Shown: positions 26,609 to 36,083, numbered from the stretch's first letter. The stretch: DNA of 64,000 bases from Streptomyces capitiformicae (GCF_002214185.1 NZ_CP022161.1:5091486-5155485), one strand, 5' to 3'. A program made the numbers and translations. The notes: generated by a model from the letters alone, not told the origin.

Positions 26609-27088
26609 ATGCCCTGCCTGATACGTGTCGAGGGACTGCTCCCGGGTCGCGACGCGGACGAGGTGTTCGACCGCGTCCGTGACTTCGAGAATTACGCCGA
26701 CCACACCGACGCCGTGCGCGAGGTCACGGTGACCGCCGACTCCGCCGGCATCGTCGACTCCGCCTGGGCGGTGAACTTCCGCGGCGGCGTTCTCCACTGG
26801 ACCGAACGGGACGTGATCGACGCCGCCGCCCGGACGATCACCTTCGATCAGCTCACAGGCGACTTCGCCCGGTTCGACGGGAGCTGGGACGTCCAGCAGG
26901 CCGGCGACGACGTCGTGGTGCTGTTCTCCTGCGAGTTCGACATGGGAATCCCCAGTCTGGAGCCGATCATCAACCCCGTCGCCATGCGTGCCCTCATCGA
27001 CAGCATCGGGCTCATCCTGCGCGGCCTGCTGGGAGAGGAGATCGAGCTCACCAGCACCCACCAGGACACGGCCGTGGTCGGCCTGTGA
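26609..27088 (+). CDS. SRPBCC (polyketide cyclase/dehydrase-like) protein, second of two
   Basis: 159 residues with the coenzyme-Q-binding/cyclase type of SRPBCC fold: GRDADEVFDRVRDFENYADHTDAVREV at the start, LHWTERDVIDAAARTITF in the middle, FDGSWDVQQAGDDVVVLFSCEFDMGIP and a terminal helix. ATG at 26609 follows GGAAGGA. It is 54 bases after the N-hydroxylase gene and its stop overlaps the MFS gene start. It probably binds a pathway intermediate; which one is unknown. Confidence 0.82.
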   Translation: MPCLIRVEGLLPGRDADEVFDRVRDFENYADHTDAVREVTVTADSAGIVDSAWAVNFRGGVLHWTERDVIDAAARTITFDQLTGDFARFDGSWDVQQAGDDVVVLFSCEFDMGIPSLEPIINPVAMRALIDSIGLILRGLLGEEIELTSTHQDTAVVGL

Positions 27089-27964
27089 CGGCCAGAGCGC
27101 CGAAAGGGCGCGGCCCTCGCTCGTTGCGCCTGGCCTTCATCTGCGCCGGCGTCGTCATGGTCTACCTGGACAGCACCGTCGTGGGGGTGGCTCTCCCCGA
27201 CATGCAGGAGAAGATGGACATCGGGGTCTCGGCCCTGCAGTGGGTGTTCGACATCTACGTTCTTGCCTTCGCCTGTTTCCTGCTCACGGCCGGCACTCTC
27301 GGCGACGCCCTGGGGCGCGGCCGGGTCTTCCTGGTCGGCCTGACCGGCTTCACCGCCGCGTCGGTCGCCTGCGCGCTGGCCACCGACATCGAGGCGCTGC
27401 TGGTGGCGAGGGCTGTGCAGGGCGTCTTCGGAGCCGTCATGATCACCGTGTCGCTGGCCCTGCTCCGGCAGCTCTACGCCGAGGAGCGGGCGCGGGCCTC
27501 GGCGGTGGCGACCTGGGCCGGGGTGGGTGGCGTCGCCCTGGCTGACCTGGCTGCTGCCGCTCGGAGCCCGGCCGGACCCCGGGGCGGCGGCCTGGCGGAA
27601 GGCCGACTGGATCGGTCAGCTGCTGTTCGTCACCGGCATCGGGGCGATGGCCTACGCCCTCATCGAGGCTGGCGACCGGGGCTGGGGATCGGCGCTGGTT
27701 CTCGGGCCGCTCGGCGGCTCGGTGCTGGTGCTCGCCACGGACCAGTTCTGGCACGGCGACGCGCTGGCCCGGGTGGGCGCGGGCATCACCATCGAGGACG
27801 TCGCGCGGCAGGACGAGCCGGAGCCGGTACGCGAGGCCGTGGCCGCTCTGCTCGGCGAGTCGGCCTATAAGAAGGCGGCGGGAGAGCTGCGCGAGGAGAT
27901 CGCCGTGATGCCCGCGCCGTCCCAGGTCGTCGCCGACCTGGAGGAGCTGGTCGCAGCTGGCTGA
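27085..27964 (+). pseudogene. Chimeric pseudogene: N-terminal MFS (DHA2-type) exporter frameshifted and fused to a glycosyltransferase C-terminus
   Basis: A GTG start overlapping the previous stop begins a normal DHA2 exporter (VYLDSTVVGVALPDMQ, LTAGTLGDALGRGRVFLVGL, ARAVQGVFGAVM). After about 27530 the transporter sequence continues in the +2 frame (DWIGQLLFVTGIGAMAYALI), with roughly 35 residues apparently missing at the shift. From about 27734 the same frame becomes the C-terminus of a macrolide-type glycosyltransferase (TDQFWHGDALARVGAGI, ESAYKKAAGELREEI). This matches in pattern the end of the intact enzyme at 38671-39966. Two deletions best explain it. The cluster therefore lost this exporter and a second glycosyltransferase. 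Confidence 0.85.
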
Positions 27965-28144
27965 GAACGTGGTGACCGACAGCGGGTGATCTCCCCGAGC
28001 CGGCACCCGGCTCATGGCGCGGAGTCACTGCCTCGGACGGGTCTCGGGGCGCCGAGTCCGGCCCCGGACCCGGCTCGGCGCGGGTAGCCAGAGCCTCGGC
28101 CGGGGACGGACCGCGGTCCCGGTGCCGAGACACCGGCCCTGGGC

Positions 28145-28387
<243 letters not shown>

Positions 28388-28439
28388 TCATCTGGCGTCT
28401 CCTTGATCATCGGATCCGCCGATCATTGAACACTCCCCA

Positions 28440-28661
28440 CCTCCGGCCGCGCTCCTCGGTGATACCGGTGGCGATCACCACGGCGGGGGGAGACGATCTG
28501 GTGCTCCACCCTGGCCTTGCAGTAGGTCGCGTCCAGATAGACGTACGGGTAGCGGACGTGGTCCAGGGGCCGGGCACGGAACGCGGTCAGCCGGCCGTCC
28601 AGGTCCTGGCAGATCCGCGAGACCTCGCTCTTGGATATTCCGGTGTCCGCGCCGAGGATTC
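28440..28661 (-). mobile_element. IS256 (mutator)-family transposase fragment
   Basis: The minus strand encodes LGADTGISKSEVSRICQDLD, then FRARPLDHVRYPYVYLDATY and CKARVEHQIVS, the hallmark central part of IS256-family transposases including the first catalytic Asp (YLDATYCK). A frameshift follows and the rest is missing. It is fused directly to an IS5-type fragment at about 28661. No terminal inverted repeats or target duplications were found. Confidence 0.75.
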
Positions 28662-29150
28662 ATCCACGAGTGGGTGCGCTCTACGACCCAGCGTTTCCCG
28701 GCTTGGATCGGGGCGGGCACGCCCTTGCGTGCGATCTGCGGTGAAACCCAACTCGGCTATCAGCAAACGGGACTTGGCGCTGTCGTAGCCGCGGTCGAGG
28801 TTGACGTTGCCGGTCTCCGGCATCGCGCCGACCTGTGCCTGCGCCGCGTCCAGGGTGGGGCCGAGCAGGGGTGAATCGTGCCGGTTGGCCCCGTCGGAGA
28901 CGATCCCGAGCGGGACACCGCAGGCATCGGACGCGACGGAGCGTTTCAGCCCCTGCTTGCCCCGGTCTACCGGGGAGCGCCCGGCCTTGTCACCGCCGGG
29001 CGGGGCCTTGGTGATGCAGCCGTCGACCGAGATCTCGCCGAGGTCGAGGCCGATCATGCGGTCGAGAAACAGGCCGTCTCCGCGCGTCCCTCCGCGCGGC
29101 TCTTCGCAACCTGGCTGGAAAGCGAAACGACGAGGGCCCGAGGTAGGCGT
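28662..29150 (-). mobile_element. IS5-family transposase remnant
   Basis: The minus strand encodes IS5-type DDE transposase blocks: ISVDGCITKAPPGGDKAGRS, PVDRGKQGLKRSVASDACGV, NRHDSPLLGPTLDA, LDRGYDSAKSRLL. The C-terminal block (PAPIQAGKRWVVERTHSWMN) appears in another frame, so there is at least one frameshift. The N-terminal third is absent or unrecognisable. The fragment abuts the IS256 piece and lies just downstream of the sugar 3-ketoreductase gene. Confidence 0.78.
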
Positions 29151-29291
29151 CTGACGGTGGGCTCCTTCCGCCCGGAGCCGTTCCGGGCGCAAGGAACCCA
29201 CCGCGGTACACGTCCCCTTCGGTGGCCTTGTCCGTCCCAAGCCGGGCCCGCTCCGGGAGCGCTGCAGCCGCCCCAGCGCGGCCTCCCTGCA

Positions 29292-30305
29292 TCAGCGCCG
29301 TGCGTGCGCCCCCCGCGTGCTCACGGTCACCGTTGTCGCCCGCGTGGTGATCGCGTCGACCAGCGCGGCCTGCTGGAGCGAGAGGTCGGCGTAGGTGTCG
29401 CGCCCCGTTCCGTACCGCGCGGCGGCGGCGAACGCCCGTACCGCGTTGGCGAACTGGTGGTCCGGTTCGAGGTGGAGCTCCCGGCTTCCGTCCGGCCGTT
29501 CGATCCGCACCACGGGACGGTGGTCGGCGGGCGGGGTGAAGGCCCGGTCCAGGGTCAGCCGTCCCGTGGTGCCGTGCAGCTCGTACGCGCAGACGTAGGC
29601 GTGTTCCATGCCGAAGGCGATCCTGGCCGCCACCCCCTCGCAGGTGTGCAGCAGTGCGTGTCCGGACAGCACGGCACCACTGCGGGCGTCCCGGCGCAGT
29701 ACGGCGCCCGCCACCTCCAGATCGGGGCCCAGGAAGGAGAGGGCCGCGCGCACAGGGTGGACTCCGACGTCCAGGAGCGCGCCGCCGCCGGTCGCCGGGT
29801 CGTAGCGGATGTCGTCCGCGGGCCGCGGCGGGATGGTGAACGTGGCGGAGAAGGCGCGGAGTTCACCGATCTCGCCGCTCTCCAGCAAAGCCCTGACCCG
29901 CGCGTGCTGGGAGTGGTGCGTGAACATGAAGTTCTCGAAGAGCACCAGCTTCTGGGCGCGGGCCCACTCGACGAGCGCGGCCGTCTGCGCGTGGCTCGCG
30001 GTCAGCGGCTTCTCCACCAGCACGTGCCGCCCCGATGCGAGCGCCCGGTCCACCCACTCGGCGTGCAGCATCGCGGGCAGCGGGATGTACACGGCGTCGA
30101 TGTCGGTCCGGGCGAGGAGCCGTTCGTAGCCGTGGACGGGTGCGCAGCCGAAACTCTCGGCGAAGCTCGCCGCCTTGGCGGCGGTCCTGCTCGCCACGGC
30201 CACCACCGTGATGTCCTCGTCGGCCACCAGAGCCGGCACCATGTGCCGCTGGGCGATGTCGGCACAGCCCAGTACACCGAGGCGCAGGGGGCCCGGATTC
30301 CTCAT
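29292..30305 (-). CDS. NDP-hexose 3-ketoreductase (Gfo/Idh/MocA family)
   Basis: 337 residues. N-terminal Rossmann motif LGVLGCADIAQ, then EKPLTAS with the conserved lysine of the family, FMFTHHSQHARVRALLESGEIG, and GGGALLDVGVHPVRAALSFLG with the active-site His. In deoxysugar pathways (OleW/UrdT/LanT types) this enzyme reduces the 3-keto group formed by the 2,3-dehydratase. That dehydratase gene starts 62 bases upstream on the same strand, giving C-2 deoxygenation together. ATG at 30305 has CCGGAG upstream. Confidence 0.88.
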   Translation of the reverse strand: MRNPGPLRLGVLGCADIAQRHMVPALVADEDITVVAVASRTAAKAASFAESFGCAPVHGYERLLARTDIDAVYIPLPAMLHAEWVDRALASGRHVLVEKPLTASHAQTAALVEWARAQKLVLFENFMFTHHSQHARVRALLESGEIGELRAFSATFTIPPRPADDIRYDPATGGGALLDVGVHPVRAALSFLGPDLEVAGAVLRRDARSGAVLSGHALLHTCEGVAARIAFGMEHAYVCAYELHGTTGRLTLDRAFTPPADHRPVVRIERPDGSRELHLEPDHQFANAVRAFAAAARYGTGRDTYADLSLQQAALVDAITTRATTVTVSTRGAHARR

Positions 30306-30367
30306 TGTCGTCACTCCGGAAGTCACTGCGTGGAGGGAAGTCGTGGACGGGCCTGGCGGATCACCGG

Positions 30368-31822
30368 TCACAGGGTGTGCAGACAGGCGATGAGGCTGCG
30401 CAGCTCCACGTTGAGGTAGTTGCTGTGCCGCAGCAGGTCGGCGAGCTGTGCCAGCGTCACCCACATGAAGTCCGTGGGCGGGTCGAGCAGTTCACCGTCG
30501 ATCGCCTCGACGACGCGGTAGCGGTTGACGGCGTGGTGGAACCGGCCGCCCTCCTCCGAGTGCACGGCGTCGAAACGGGTCAGCACCTTACCGGGGACGA
30601 GTTGCTCCAGCTCGGGCGGACGGCCCGCCTCGGGCAGGCCGGCGTAGTTGGCCGGGAGGTGCTGCACGGTCGGGCCGAGTTCGGCCACGTTGAGCGTGCC
30701 CGCCTGCGCCCGACAGCGCACCAGGGCGTGCAGTACGTCACCGAGGCGCCGTACCGCGAGGGTGATCGTGCCCTGTCCCGTCGGGGCGAGCAGGGGCTGT
30801 GCCCAGCTCGCGACTTCACGCCGGCCGGCCTGCACCTCGACCCCGATGATCCTGAAGTACTTGCCGTCCGGGCGGGCGATCTCGTCCTCGGACACCTGCC
30901 AGCCGTCGTCACGGACCCGGTCGAGCGGCACCCGCCGTCGTACGAGCCGGTGGCGCGTACGCGCGTCGGTGAGCCGGCTGAGCACCTCGCCCGACGTGAG
31001 CACCGGCCGCCCCACGCCGGCGAACGACGCGCGCACCGCCGCGCCGAAGTCGTCGTCCGGAGACGGCCTGCCCTCGCGTGCGCGGGCGACGAGGGCGGGC
31101 GGCAGACAGGACAGGACCGTCCGTGAGTCCATGTTGACGAGGTTGTCCCAGCGCAGCAGCTCGCCGATCTCGTCCAGTGTGAGCCAGCGGAAGTCGTCCT
31201 CCACCGGGATCTCGTCGAAGACCTGGACGATGATGTTGCGATTCCGTTTGCCCAGGAACCAACTCCCCTGTTCCGACTGCAGGGAGTCCGCCACGACTCG
31301 CCCATGCCCCGCCTCCGTGAAGTACTCGACGTACTTCACCGCCCGGCCACCGTGCACACCGGTGAAGTTGCTCCTGGTGGCCTGGACCGTCGGCGACAGT
31401 TGCAGACCGCCCATGTTGCCCGGCTCGACCTTCGCCTGCATCAGGCAGTGCAGGGTGCCGCCCACCTCCTTCACCAGCAGGCCGAGCACACCCATTTCGG
31501 GCTGCACGATGACGGGCTGGGTCCACTGCGGGTTCCACTCCCCGTCGGTCTGCACCTGGAGGCCCTCGACGGAGTAGAACCTGCCGCTCGTATGGCAGAG
31601 GTTGCCCGTGCCGGGCTCGCCCAGCCACCCGGTCATCCCGTGCAGCGGGACGCGGCCGATGTCCATGTGGTTGACACGGGCACGTTCGCCGAACCACCGC
31701 TGGAATCCGGCCAGTCGGTCCTCCCCGGCAGGCAGCGTCGTACTGGGCCCCACCGTCGTACTGGGCCGCACCGTCGCATCGGGCCACTCCCGGACGACCG
31801 GGGGCCATTCACTGCTGGGCAT
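30368..31822 (-). CDS. NDP-hexose 2,3-dehydratase
   Basis: 484 residues with the two tandem related halves of this family. Half one has FYSVEGLQVQ, VIVQPEMGVLGLLV, AKVEPGNMGGLQLSPTVQAT and YVEYF; half two has KYFRIIGVEVQ, ARSWAQPLL-type sequence, LNVAELGPTVQHLP and the ending WVTLAQLADLLRHSNYLN. It removes the 2-OH from NDP-4-keto-6-deoxyglucose. ATG at 31822 follows GGGGAG with 9 bases between; ATG at 31831 is too close to it. It is transcribed divergently from the 4-ketoreductase gene across a 198-base promoter region. Confidence 0.92.
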   Translation of the reverse strand: MPSSEWPPVVREWPDATVRPSTTVGPSTTLPAGEDRLAGFQRWFGERARVNHMDIGRVPLHGMTGWLGEPGTGNLCHTSGRFYSVEGLQVQTDGEWNPQWTQPVIVQPEMGVLGLLVKEVGGTLHCLMQAKVEPGNMGGLQLSPTVQATRSNFTGVHGGRAVKYVEYFTEAGHGRVVADSLQSEQGSWFLGKRNRNIIVQVFDEIPVEDDFRWLTLDEIGELLRWDNLVNMDSRTVLSCLPPALVARAREGRPSPDDDFGAAVRASFAGVGRPVLTSGEVLSRLTDARTRHRLVRRRVPLDRVRDDGWQVSEDEIARPDGKYFRIIGVEVQAGRREVASWAQPLLAPTGQGTITLAVRRLGDVLHALVRCRAQAGTLNVAELGPTVQHLPANYAGLPEAGRPPELEQLVPGKVLTRFDAVHSEEGGRFHHAVNRYRVVEAIDGELLDPPTDFMWVTLAQLADLLRHSNYLNVELRSLIACLHTL

Positions 31823-31904
31823 AAAAGGCATCTCCCCGGATCTGGTCGGTTCGGTGGCGAACGTAACCGGTCTCCGGGGCCCGTGACGGCCGGGCCGCCC
31901 GGTC

Positions 31905-31920
31905 TTAGATCTTCTTCTAA
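31905..31920. promoter_or_regulatory. Inverted repeat TTAGA-N6-TCTAA in a divergent promoter region
   Basis: A short AT-rich palindrome lies between the divergently transcribed 2,3-dehydratase (minus) and 4-ketoreductase (plus) genes, in otherwise very GC-rich DNA. It is a candidate operator or promoter element for both; the binding protein is unknown. Confidence 0.35.
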
Positions 31921-32020
31921 TCGCGGCGTGCACAGGCGTCCGTCTATGGCCTGTGCCCGCGTACGAGCTGTTCACTCGGCACCGTCACAAGTGCCGTCGC
32001 GGTCCCGGGAAGGAGGGCTC

Positions 32021-32779
32021 GTGGACATCATCGGACGGGGATTCCTGGCCGGTTCCCTCACAGCGCTGGCAGCCTCGCACCCCCGGGTCACCGTGCTGGC
32101 CGCAGGGGTGTCGACCACCGCCGTGGACACCGCGGCGGCGTTCCGGCAGGAGCGGGATCTGGTCATGGCCACCGCCGAGTCGTGCCGCCGCTCGGGACGC
32201 CTGCTCGTCTTCCTGTCCACCGCGTCGCACGCGCTGTACGGCGCGACGACGACACCGGCGGACGAGTCCGTTCCGCTCGCCCCGGACACCGCGTACGGCC
32301 GGCACAAGCTGTCGCTGGAGGAGTCGGTACGGGCGTCCGGCGCCCCCTGGCTGATCCTCCGGCTGAGTCACGTGGTCGGCCGGGGCCAGCGTCCGCACCA
32401 ACTGCTGCCGACGCTGGTCCGGCAGGTCGCCGCAGGCACGGTGACCGTGTACCGGGGCGCACACCGCGACCTGGTGGACGTCCGTGACGTGGTCAGGGCG
32501 GTGGACGGGCTTCTCGCGCGGGGTGTGCGGGACGAAACGGTGAACATCGCGTCGGGCACGCCGTACGCGATCGAGGACATCGTCGCGGGCGTGGAGCGAA
32601 GGCTGGGTACGCGAGCCGTGCGGCAGATGGTCGACGGCTACGCGGTGCGGTCGCTGGTGTCCGTCGAGCGCCTGCGGCTGCTGGTCCCGGACGCGTGCCC
32701 ACCAGGCGGCCTGCCCTATCTCGACGGGCTCCTCGACCGCTATGTCCACGCCGAGGACACGGCCCTTCTCCGGGAATGA
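32021..32779 (+). CDS. NDP-hexose 4-ketoreductase (extended SDR)
   Basis: 252 residues, a short extended SDR. It has an IIGRGFLAGSL cofactor loop, LSTASHALYG, the catalytic YGRHK (YxxxK), LRLSHVVGRGQRPHQLLP and HRDLVDVRDVVRAVD. In a 2,6-dideoxysugar pathway the remaining step after C-2 deoxygenation is 4-keto reduction, which this protein would supply. GTG start at 32021 has a strong GGGAAGGAGG Shine-Dalgarno sequence. A 4-epimerase role cannot be excluded. Confidence 0.8.
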   Translation: MDIIGRGFLAGSLTALAASHPRVTVLAAGVSTTAVDTAAAFRQERDLVMATAESCRRSGRLLVFLSTASHALYGATTTPADESVPLAPDTAYGRHKLSLEESVRASGAPWLILRLSHVVGRGQRPHQLLPTLVRQVAAGTVTVYRGAHRDLVDVRDVVRAVDGLLARGVRDETVNIASGTPYAIEDIVAGVERRLGTRAVRQMVDGYAVRSLVSVERLRLLVPDACPPGGLPYLDGLLDRYVHAEDTALLRE

Positions 32780-32797
32780 GACTCCCCGCGCCGCCCT

Positions 32798-32838
32798 TTC
32801 ACCGATTCACCCGGTTCACCTGGTTCACCTGGTTCACC
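32798..32838. promoter_or_regulatory. Five direct repeats of TTCACC spaced 8-9 bases, upstream of the SARP gene
   Basis: TTCACC begins at 32798, 32806, 32815, 32824 and 32833, ending 35 bases before the SARP start. SARP regulators bind arrays of short direct heptamer-like repeats at promoters, usually at 11-base spacing. This array is a candidate autoregulatory site, but the 9-base period is atypical and could instead be a simple repeat. Confidence 0.45.
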
Positions 32839-32873
32839 TTCCACGAATACGCGCGACGTGACAGGAGGCATGC

Positions 32874-35180
32874 GTGGAATGCCGAATGCTGGGCCCTGTG
32901 GAGTTTCTCTCGCAAGGGCGCGATGTCATGCCGACGGCACCCAAGGCACGACAGGTCGTCGCACTTCTCATGCTGCGGTACGACACCGTCGTGCAGGCAT
33001 CCGAGCTGATCGACGAACTGTGGCAGGAAAATCCACCGCCGAGCGCCGTCACCACCGTGCAGACATATATCTACCGGCTCCGGAAAATTCTCGCGGAGCA
33101 GGGCGAGGACGCACTGGTGCGCACTCTGCCGGGCGGCTACAGCCTGCTCGTGCCACCGGACCACGTCGATGTCCACCGCTTCGAACGGGAGGCCGCCGAC
33201 GGCCAGGAACTTCTCCGCCGAGGCGACACGACGGCAGCCGCCCGGACGCTGGGCCTCGCCCTCTCCCTGTGGCGGGGCCCGGCACTCGGGGGCGTCACCG
33301 TCGGCGGACGTCTGCAGTCGTACGTCACCCGGCTCGAAGAGCTGCGCTTTCGCATCCTCGAACTACGGATCGAGGCAGACCTGGAGCTGGGTCGGCACCG
33401 GGAACTCGTCAGCGAACTCAAGTCCCTCGTCCTGGCCCACCCTCACCACGAGCATCTGCACGCCCTGCTGATGCTCGCCCTGCACCGCTCGGGCAGACGC
33501 TACGAGGCACTTGAGCTGTACCGGAGCCTGCGGCGCACCATGCTCGACGACCTCGGCCTCGAACCGGGCCGGGACCTGACACTCCTGCACCAGACCCTGC
33601 TGTCCGACCCCGACCAGGGTCCACCCGGTCCCACCCGGACCCTGGGCCGTGTGATCGTCTCGTCCGGCAGGACAACAGGGAACACCCCTGAAACCTTCGC
33701 CGTACCGACACCTGTGCCTGTGCCTGTGCCCGCTCCGGCTCCGGCTCCGGCTCCGGGCGCACTGTCCGTACCCGCACCCGCGCAGGTTCCCGCCGGCGCG
33801 ACCGTTCTCGCGCTCGCCGCTCCCCCGGGGCCCTCGGCCCTCTCCCCGTGTGCGGCCGGAGACACGGACGGAGCCCTCGCGATGTCGATGCGCAGGCCGG
33901 TACCGGCACAGATGCCGACTCCCGCGCCGACGGCACCGGCCGCGCCCGCCACCCCCTCCGTGCCCTCCCTCAGGTCCGCGCCCCCGCTCAGGTCCGCGGA
34001 CACGGAGGGCCCGAGCCAGGCACCGGCCGGCACCCCGACCAACCCGTTCGCCGTCCCTGCCCAACTGCCGTACGACCTCGTGGACTTCGTCGGACGCGAG
34101 GCCGCGCTCGACGAGTTGACGGGCGCGTTGTCGGGAGTCTCCCCGGGCCGGGCGACCACGGGGCCCGCAGTCGGCGTGGTGACGGGGCCGCCCGGCATCG
34201 GCAAGAGCGTCCTGGCCGTCCACGCGGCACACCTGCTGCGCACCCGCTTTCCGGACCGGCAGCTCTACGCGGACCTGCGCGGCTCCTCGGGCCACCCCCG
34301 TGCCCCGTTCGGGGTGCTGGACGAGTTCCTGCGCGCTCTGGGAGTACCCCCCGTCCGAATACCGCCGGGCGCCGCGGAACGGCAGGCCCTGTTCCGCGAA
34401 CTCACCGCCGGGCGCGGCGTACTGGTCGTACTCGACGACGCCGCCTCGGCGGAACAGGTACGCCCCCTGCTGCCCGGCGGTCCGCGCTGCGCCGTGCTGG
34501 TCACCGGCCGCCGCCGGATGCCCCGGCCGACGGCGACCGCGCACGTCGTCGAGCTCGGCCCGCCCGGTCAGTGCGAGGGCGGGCAGTTGCTGGCCGGCGC
34601 GGTCGGCGGGCAGCGCACGGCCCGGGAGCACGAGGCCGCGGACACGATCGTGACGCTGCTGGGGCGGCATCCGCTGGCCCTGCGCGCCGTGGGTGGCCGC
34701 CTTGCGGCCCTGCCCGGCTGCTCTCTGCGCGACATGGCCGAACTGCTGGACACCACCCCGCGCATCCTGGACGAGGTCCGTTGCGGGGACCTCGACCTAC
34801 GGCCTCGGTTCGACGTGAGTTACCGGAACCTGAGCCGCACCGAGCAGGCCGTGTTCCGGCTGCTCGGCATGCGCGGCAACGTCCCGTTCACCGCCGCGCA
34901 GGCAGCCGGGGTGCTGGGCTGGCGGGTCCCCGACATGGAACGCGTCCTGGAGACCCTGGTCGACCACCATTTGCTGAATTCGGACCGCGCGCCGGACGGG
35001 ACAGCCCGTTACGGCTACGCCCCGCTCGTCCTCGCCTACGCGGCGGAGCTCCTGGAATCGACCCTCGCTGAGGCGGACCAGTCGGCGCCCGTTCCCGGAA
35101 CTCCGCAACGGAATCTCGACACCACCTCAACGCCGCCTCAATGTAATCAATCAAATCTTGTGACGCGCACATTCCAGTAA
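32874..35180 (+). CDS. SARP-family regulator with NB-ARC ATPase (AfsR-like, without TPR tail)
   Basis: 768 residues. An OmpR-type winged HTH (1-95; MLGPVEFLSQGRDVMP, ELIDELWQENPP, TYIYRLRKIL) is followed by the bacterial activation domain (95-245; HRELVSELKSLVLAHPHHEH, LGLEPG). A Pro/Ala/Val-rich linker with PVPVPVPAPAPAPAPG leads to an NB-ARC ATPase (Walker A GPPGIGKSVLAVHAA, Walker B GVLVVLDDAAS). It ends soon after the winged region with no TPR repeats. GTG at 32874 follows AGGAGG. It probably activates the sugar and PKS genes. Confidence 0.92.
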   Translation: MECRMLGPVEFLSQGRDVMPTAPKARQVVALLMLRYDTVVQASELIDELWQENPPPSAVTTVQTYIYRLRKILAEQGEDALVRTLPGGYSLLVPPDHVDVHRFEREAADGQELLRRGDTTAAARTLGLALSLWRGPALGGVTVGGRLQSYVTRLEELRFRILELRIEADLELGRHRELVSELKSLVLAHPHHEHLHALLMLALHRSGRRYEALELYRSLRRTMLDDLGLEPGRDLTLLHQTLLSDPDQGPPGPTRTLGRVIVSSGRTTGNTPETFAVPTPVPVPVPAPAPAPAPGALSVPAPAQVPAGATVLALAAPPGPSALSPCAAGDTDGALAMSMRRPVPAQMPTPAPTAPAAPATPSVPSLRSAPPLRSADTEGPSQAPAGTPTNPFAVPAQLPYDLVDFVGREAALDELTGALSGVSPGRATTGPAVGVVTGPPGIGKSVLAVHAAHLLRTRFPDRQLYADLRGSSGHPRAPFGVLDEFLRALGVPPVRIPPGAAERQALFRELTAGRGVLVVLDDAASAEQVRPLLPGGPRCAVLVTGRRRMPRPTATAHVVELGPPGQCEGGQLLAGAVGGQRTAREHEAADTIVTLLGRHPLALRAVGGRLAALPGCSLRDMAELLDTTPRILDEVRCGDLDLRPRFDVSYRNLSRTEQAVFRLLGMRGNVPFTAAQAAGVLGWRVPDMERVLETLVDHHLLNSDRAPDGTARYGYAPLVLAYAAELLESTLAEADQSAPVPGTPQRNLDTTSTPPQCNQSNLVTRTFQ

Positions 35181-35195
35181 ATAGCATTTCGCAGC

Positions 35196-36083
35196 ATGAA
35201 GGGAATAATCCTTGCCGGTGGCACCGGCAGCAGACTGCAACCGATAACGCTCGGCGTTTCCAAGCAACTGCTCCCCGTGGGTGACAAACCCATGATCTAC
35301 TATCCGCTTTCGGTACTCATGCTCGCCGACATCAGAGATATTCTGATCATCACCACGCCGCCTGATCTTCCGTTGTTCCACCGCCTTCTCGGGGACGGAA
35401 GCCAGCTCGGCCTCCGTATCGAATACGCGGTACAGGCCGAGCCCCGCGGTATCGCGGAGGCATTCGTCATCGGCTCGGACCATATCGGGGACGATTCGGT
35501 GGCGCTGGTGCTCGGCGACAACATCTTCCACGGCAACTCCTTCTCCACCCTGCTCCTGCGAGAGCGGGAGAACGTGTCGGGGTGCGTGCTGTTCGGCTAC
35601 GCCGTCCACGATGCCGAGCGCTACGGCGTCGTCGAGACCGACGCTGCCGGGCGGATCGTCTCCCTTGAGGAGAAGCCCCTGAAGCCGCGGTCCAACCGAG
35701 TGGTCACCGGCCTGTACTTCTACGACAGCGACGTCGTGGAACTCGCCTCCGGACTGCGGCCCTCGCCCCGTGGCGAGCTGGAGATCACCGACCTGAACCT
35801 CGCCTACATGGAGCGCGGACGAGCGAGACTCGTGGACCTCGGGCGCGGCTTCGCCTGGCTGGACACGGGGACGCCCGAATCACTCCTTCAAGCGGCGCTG
35901 TACGTGCGGACGCTGGAGGAACGGCAGGGGGTGCGGATCGCCTGCCTGGAGGAGATCGCACTGCGCAGGGGCTTCATCAGCGCCGAGGAGTGCTACCAGT
36001 TGGGAGCACGGCTGAGCAACTCCGGCTACGGCCGCTACGTGATGGCCGTCGCGGGGGAAGTGGCCGCCCCGGTCCACCTGTGA
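35196..36083 (+). CDS. rmlA: Glucose-1-phosphate thymidylyltransferase
   Basis: 295 residues. It starts MKGIILAGGTGSRLQPIT, with the nucleotide-binding GGTGSRL, KQLLPVGDKPMIYYPL, the QAEPRGIAEAF substrate loop and VLGDNIFHG. It makes dTDP-glucose, the first committed sugar nucleotide of the deoxysugar branch. The methionine is fixed by family conservation although no Shine-Dalgarno sequence is visible, so translation may be weak or coupled to the SARP gene 15 bases upstream. The 3' end forms half of a terminator stem shared with the converging gene. Confidence 0.95.
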   Translation: MKGIILAGGTGSRLQPITLGVSKQLLPVGDKPMIYYPLSVLMLADIRDILIITTPPDLPLFHRLLGDGSQLGLRIEYAVQAEPRGIAEAFVIGSDHIGDDSVALVLGDNIFHGNSFSTLLLRERENVSGCVLFGYAVHDAERYGVVETDAAGRIVSLEEKPLKPRSNRVVTGLYFYDSDVVELASGLRPSPRGELEITDLNLAYMERGRARLVDLGRGFAWLDTGTPESLLQAALYVRTLEERQGVRIACLEEIALRRGFISAEECYQLGARLSNSGYGRYVMAVAGEVAAPVHL

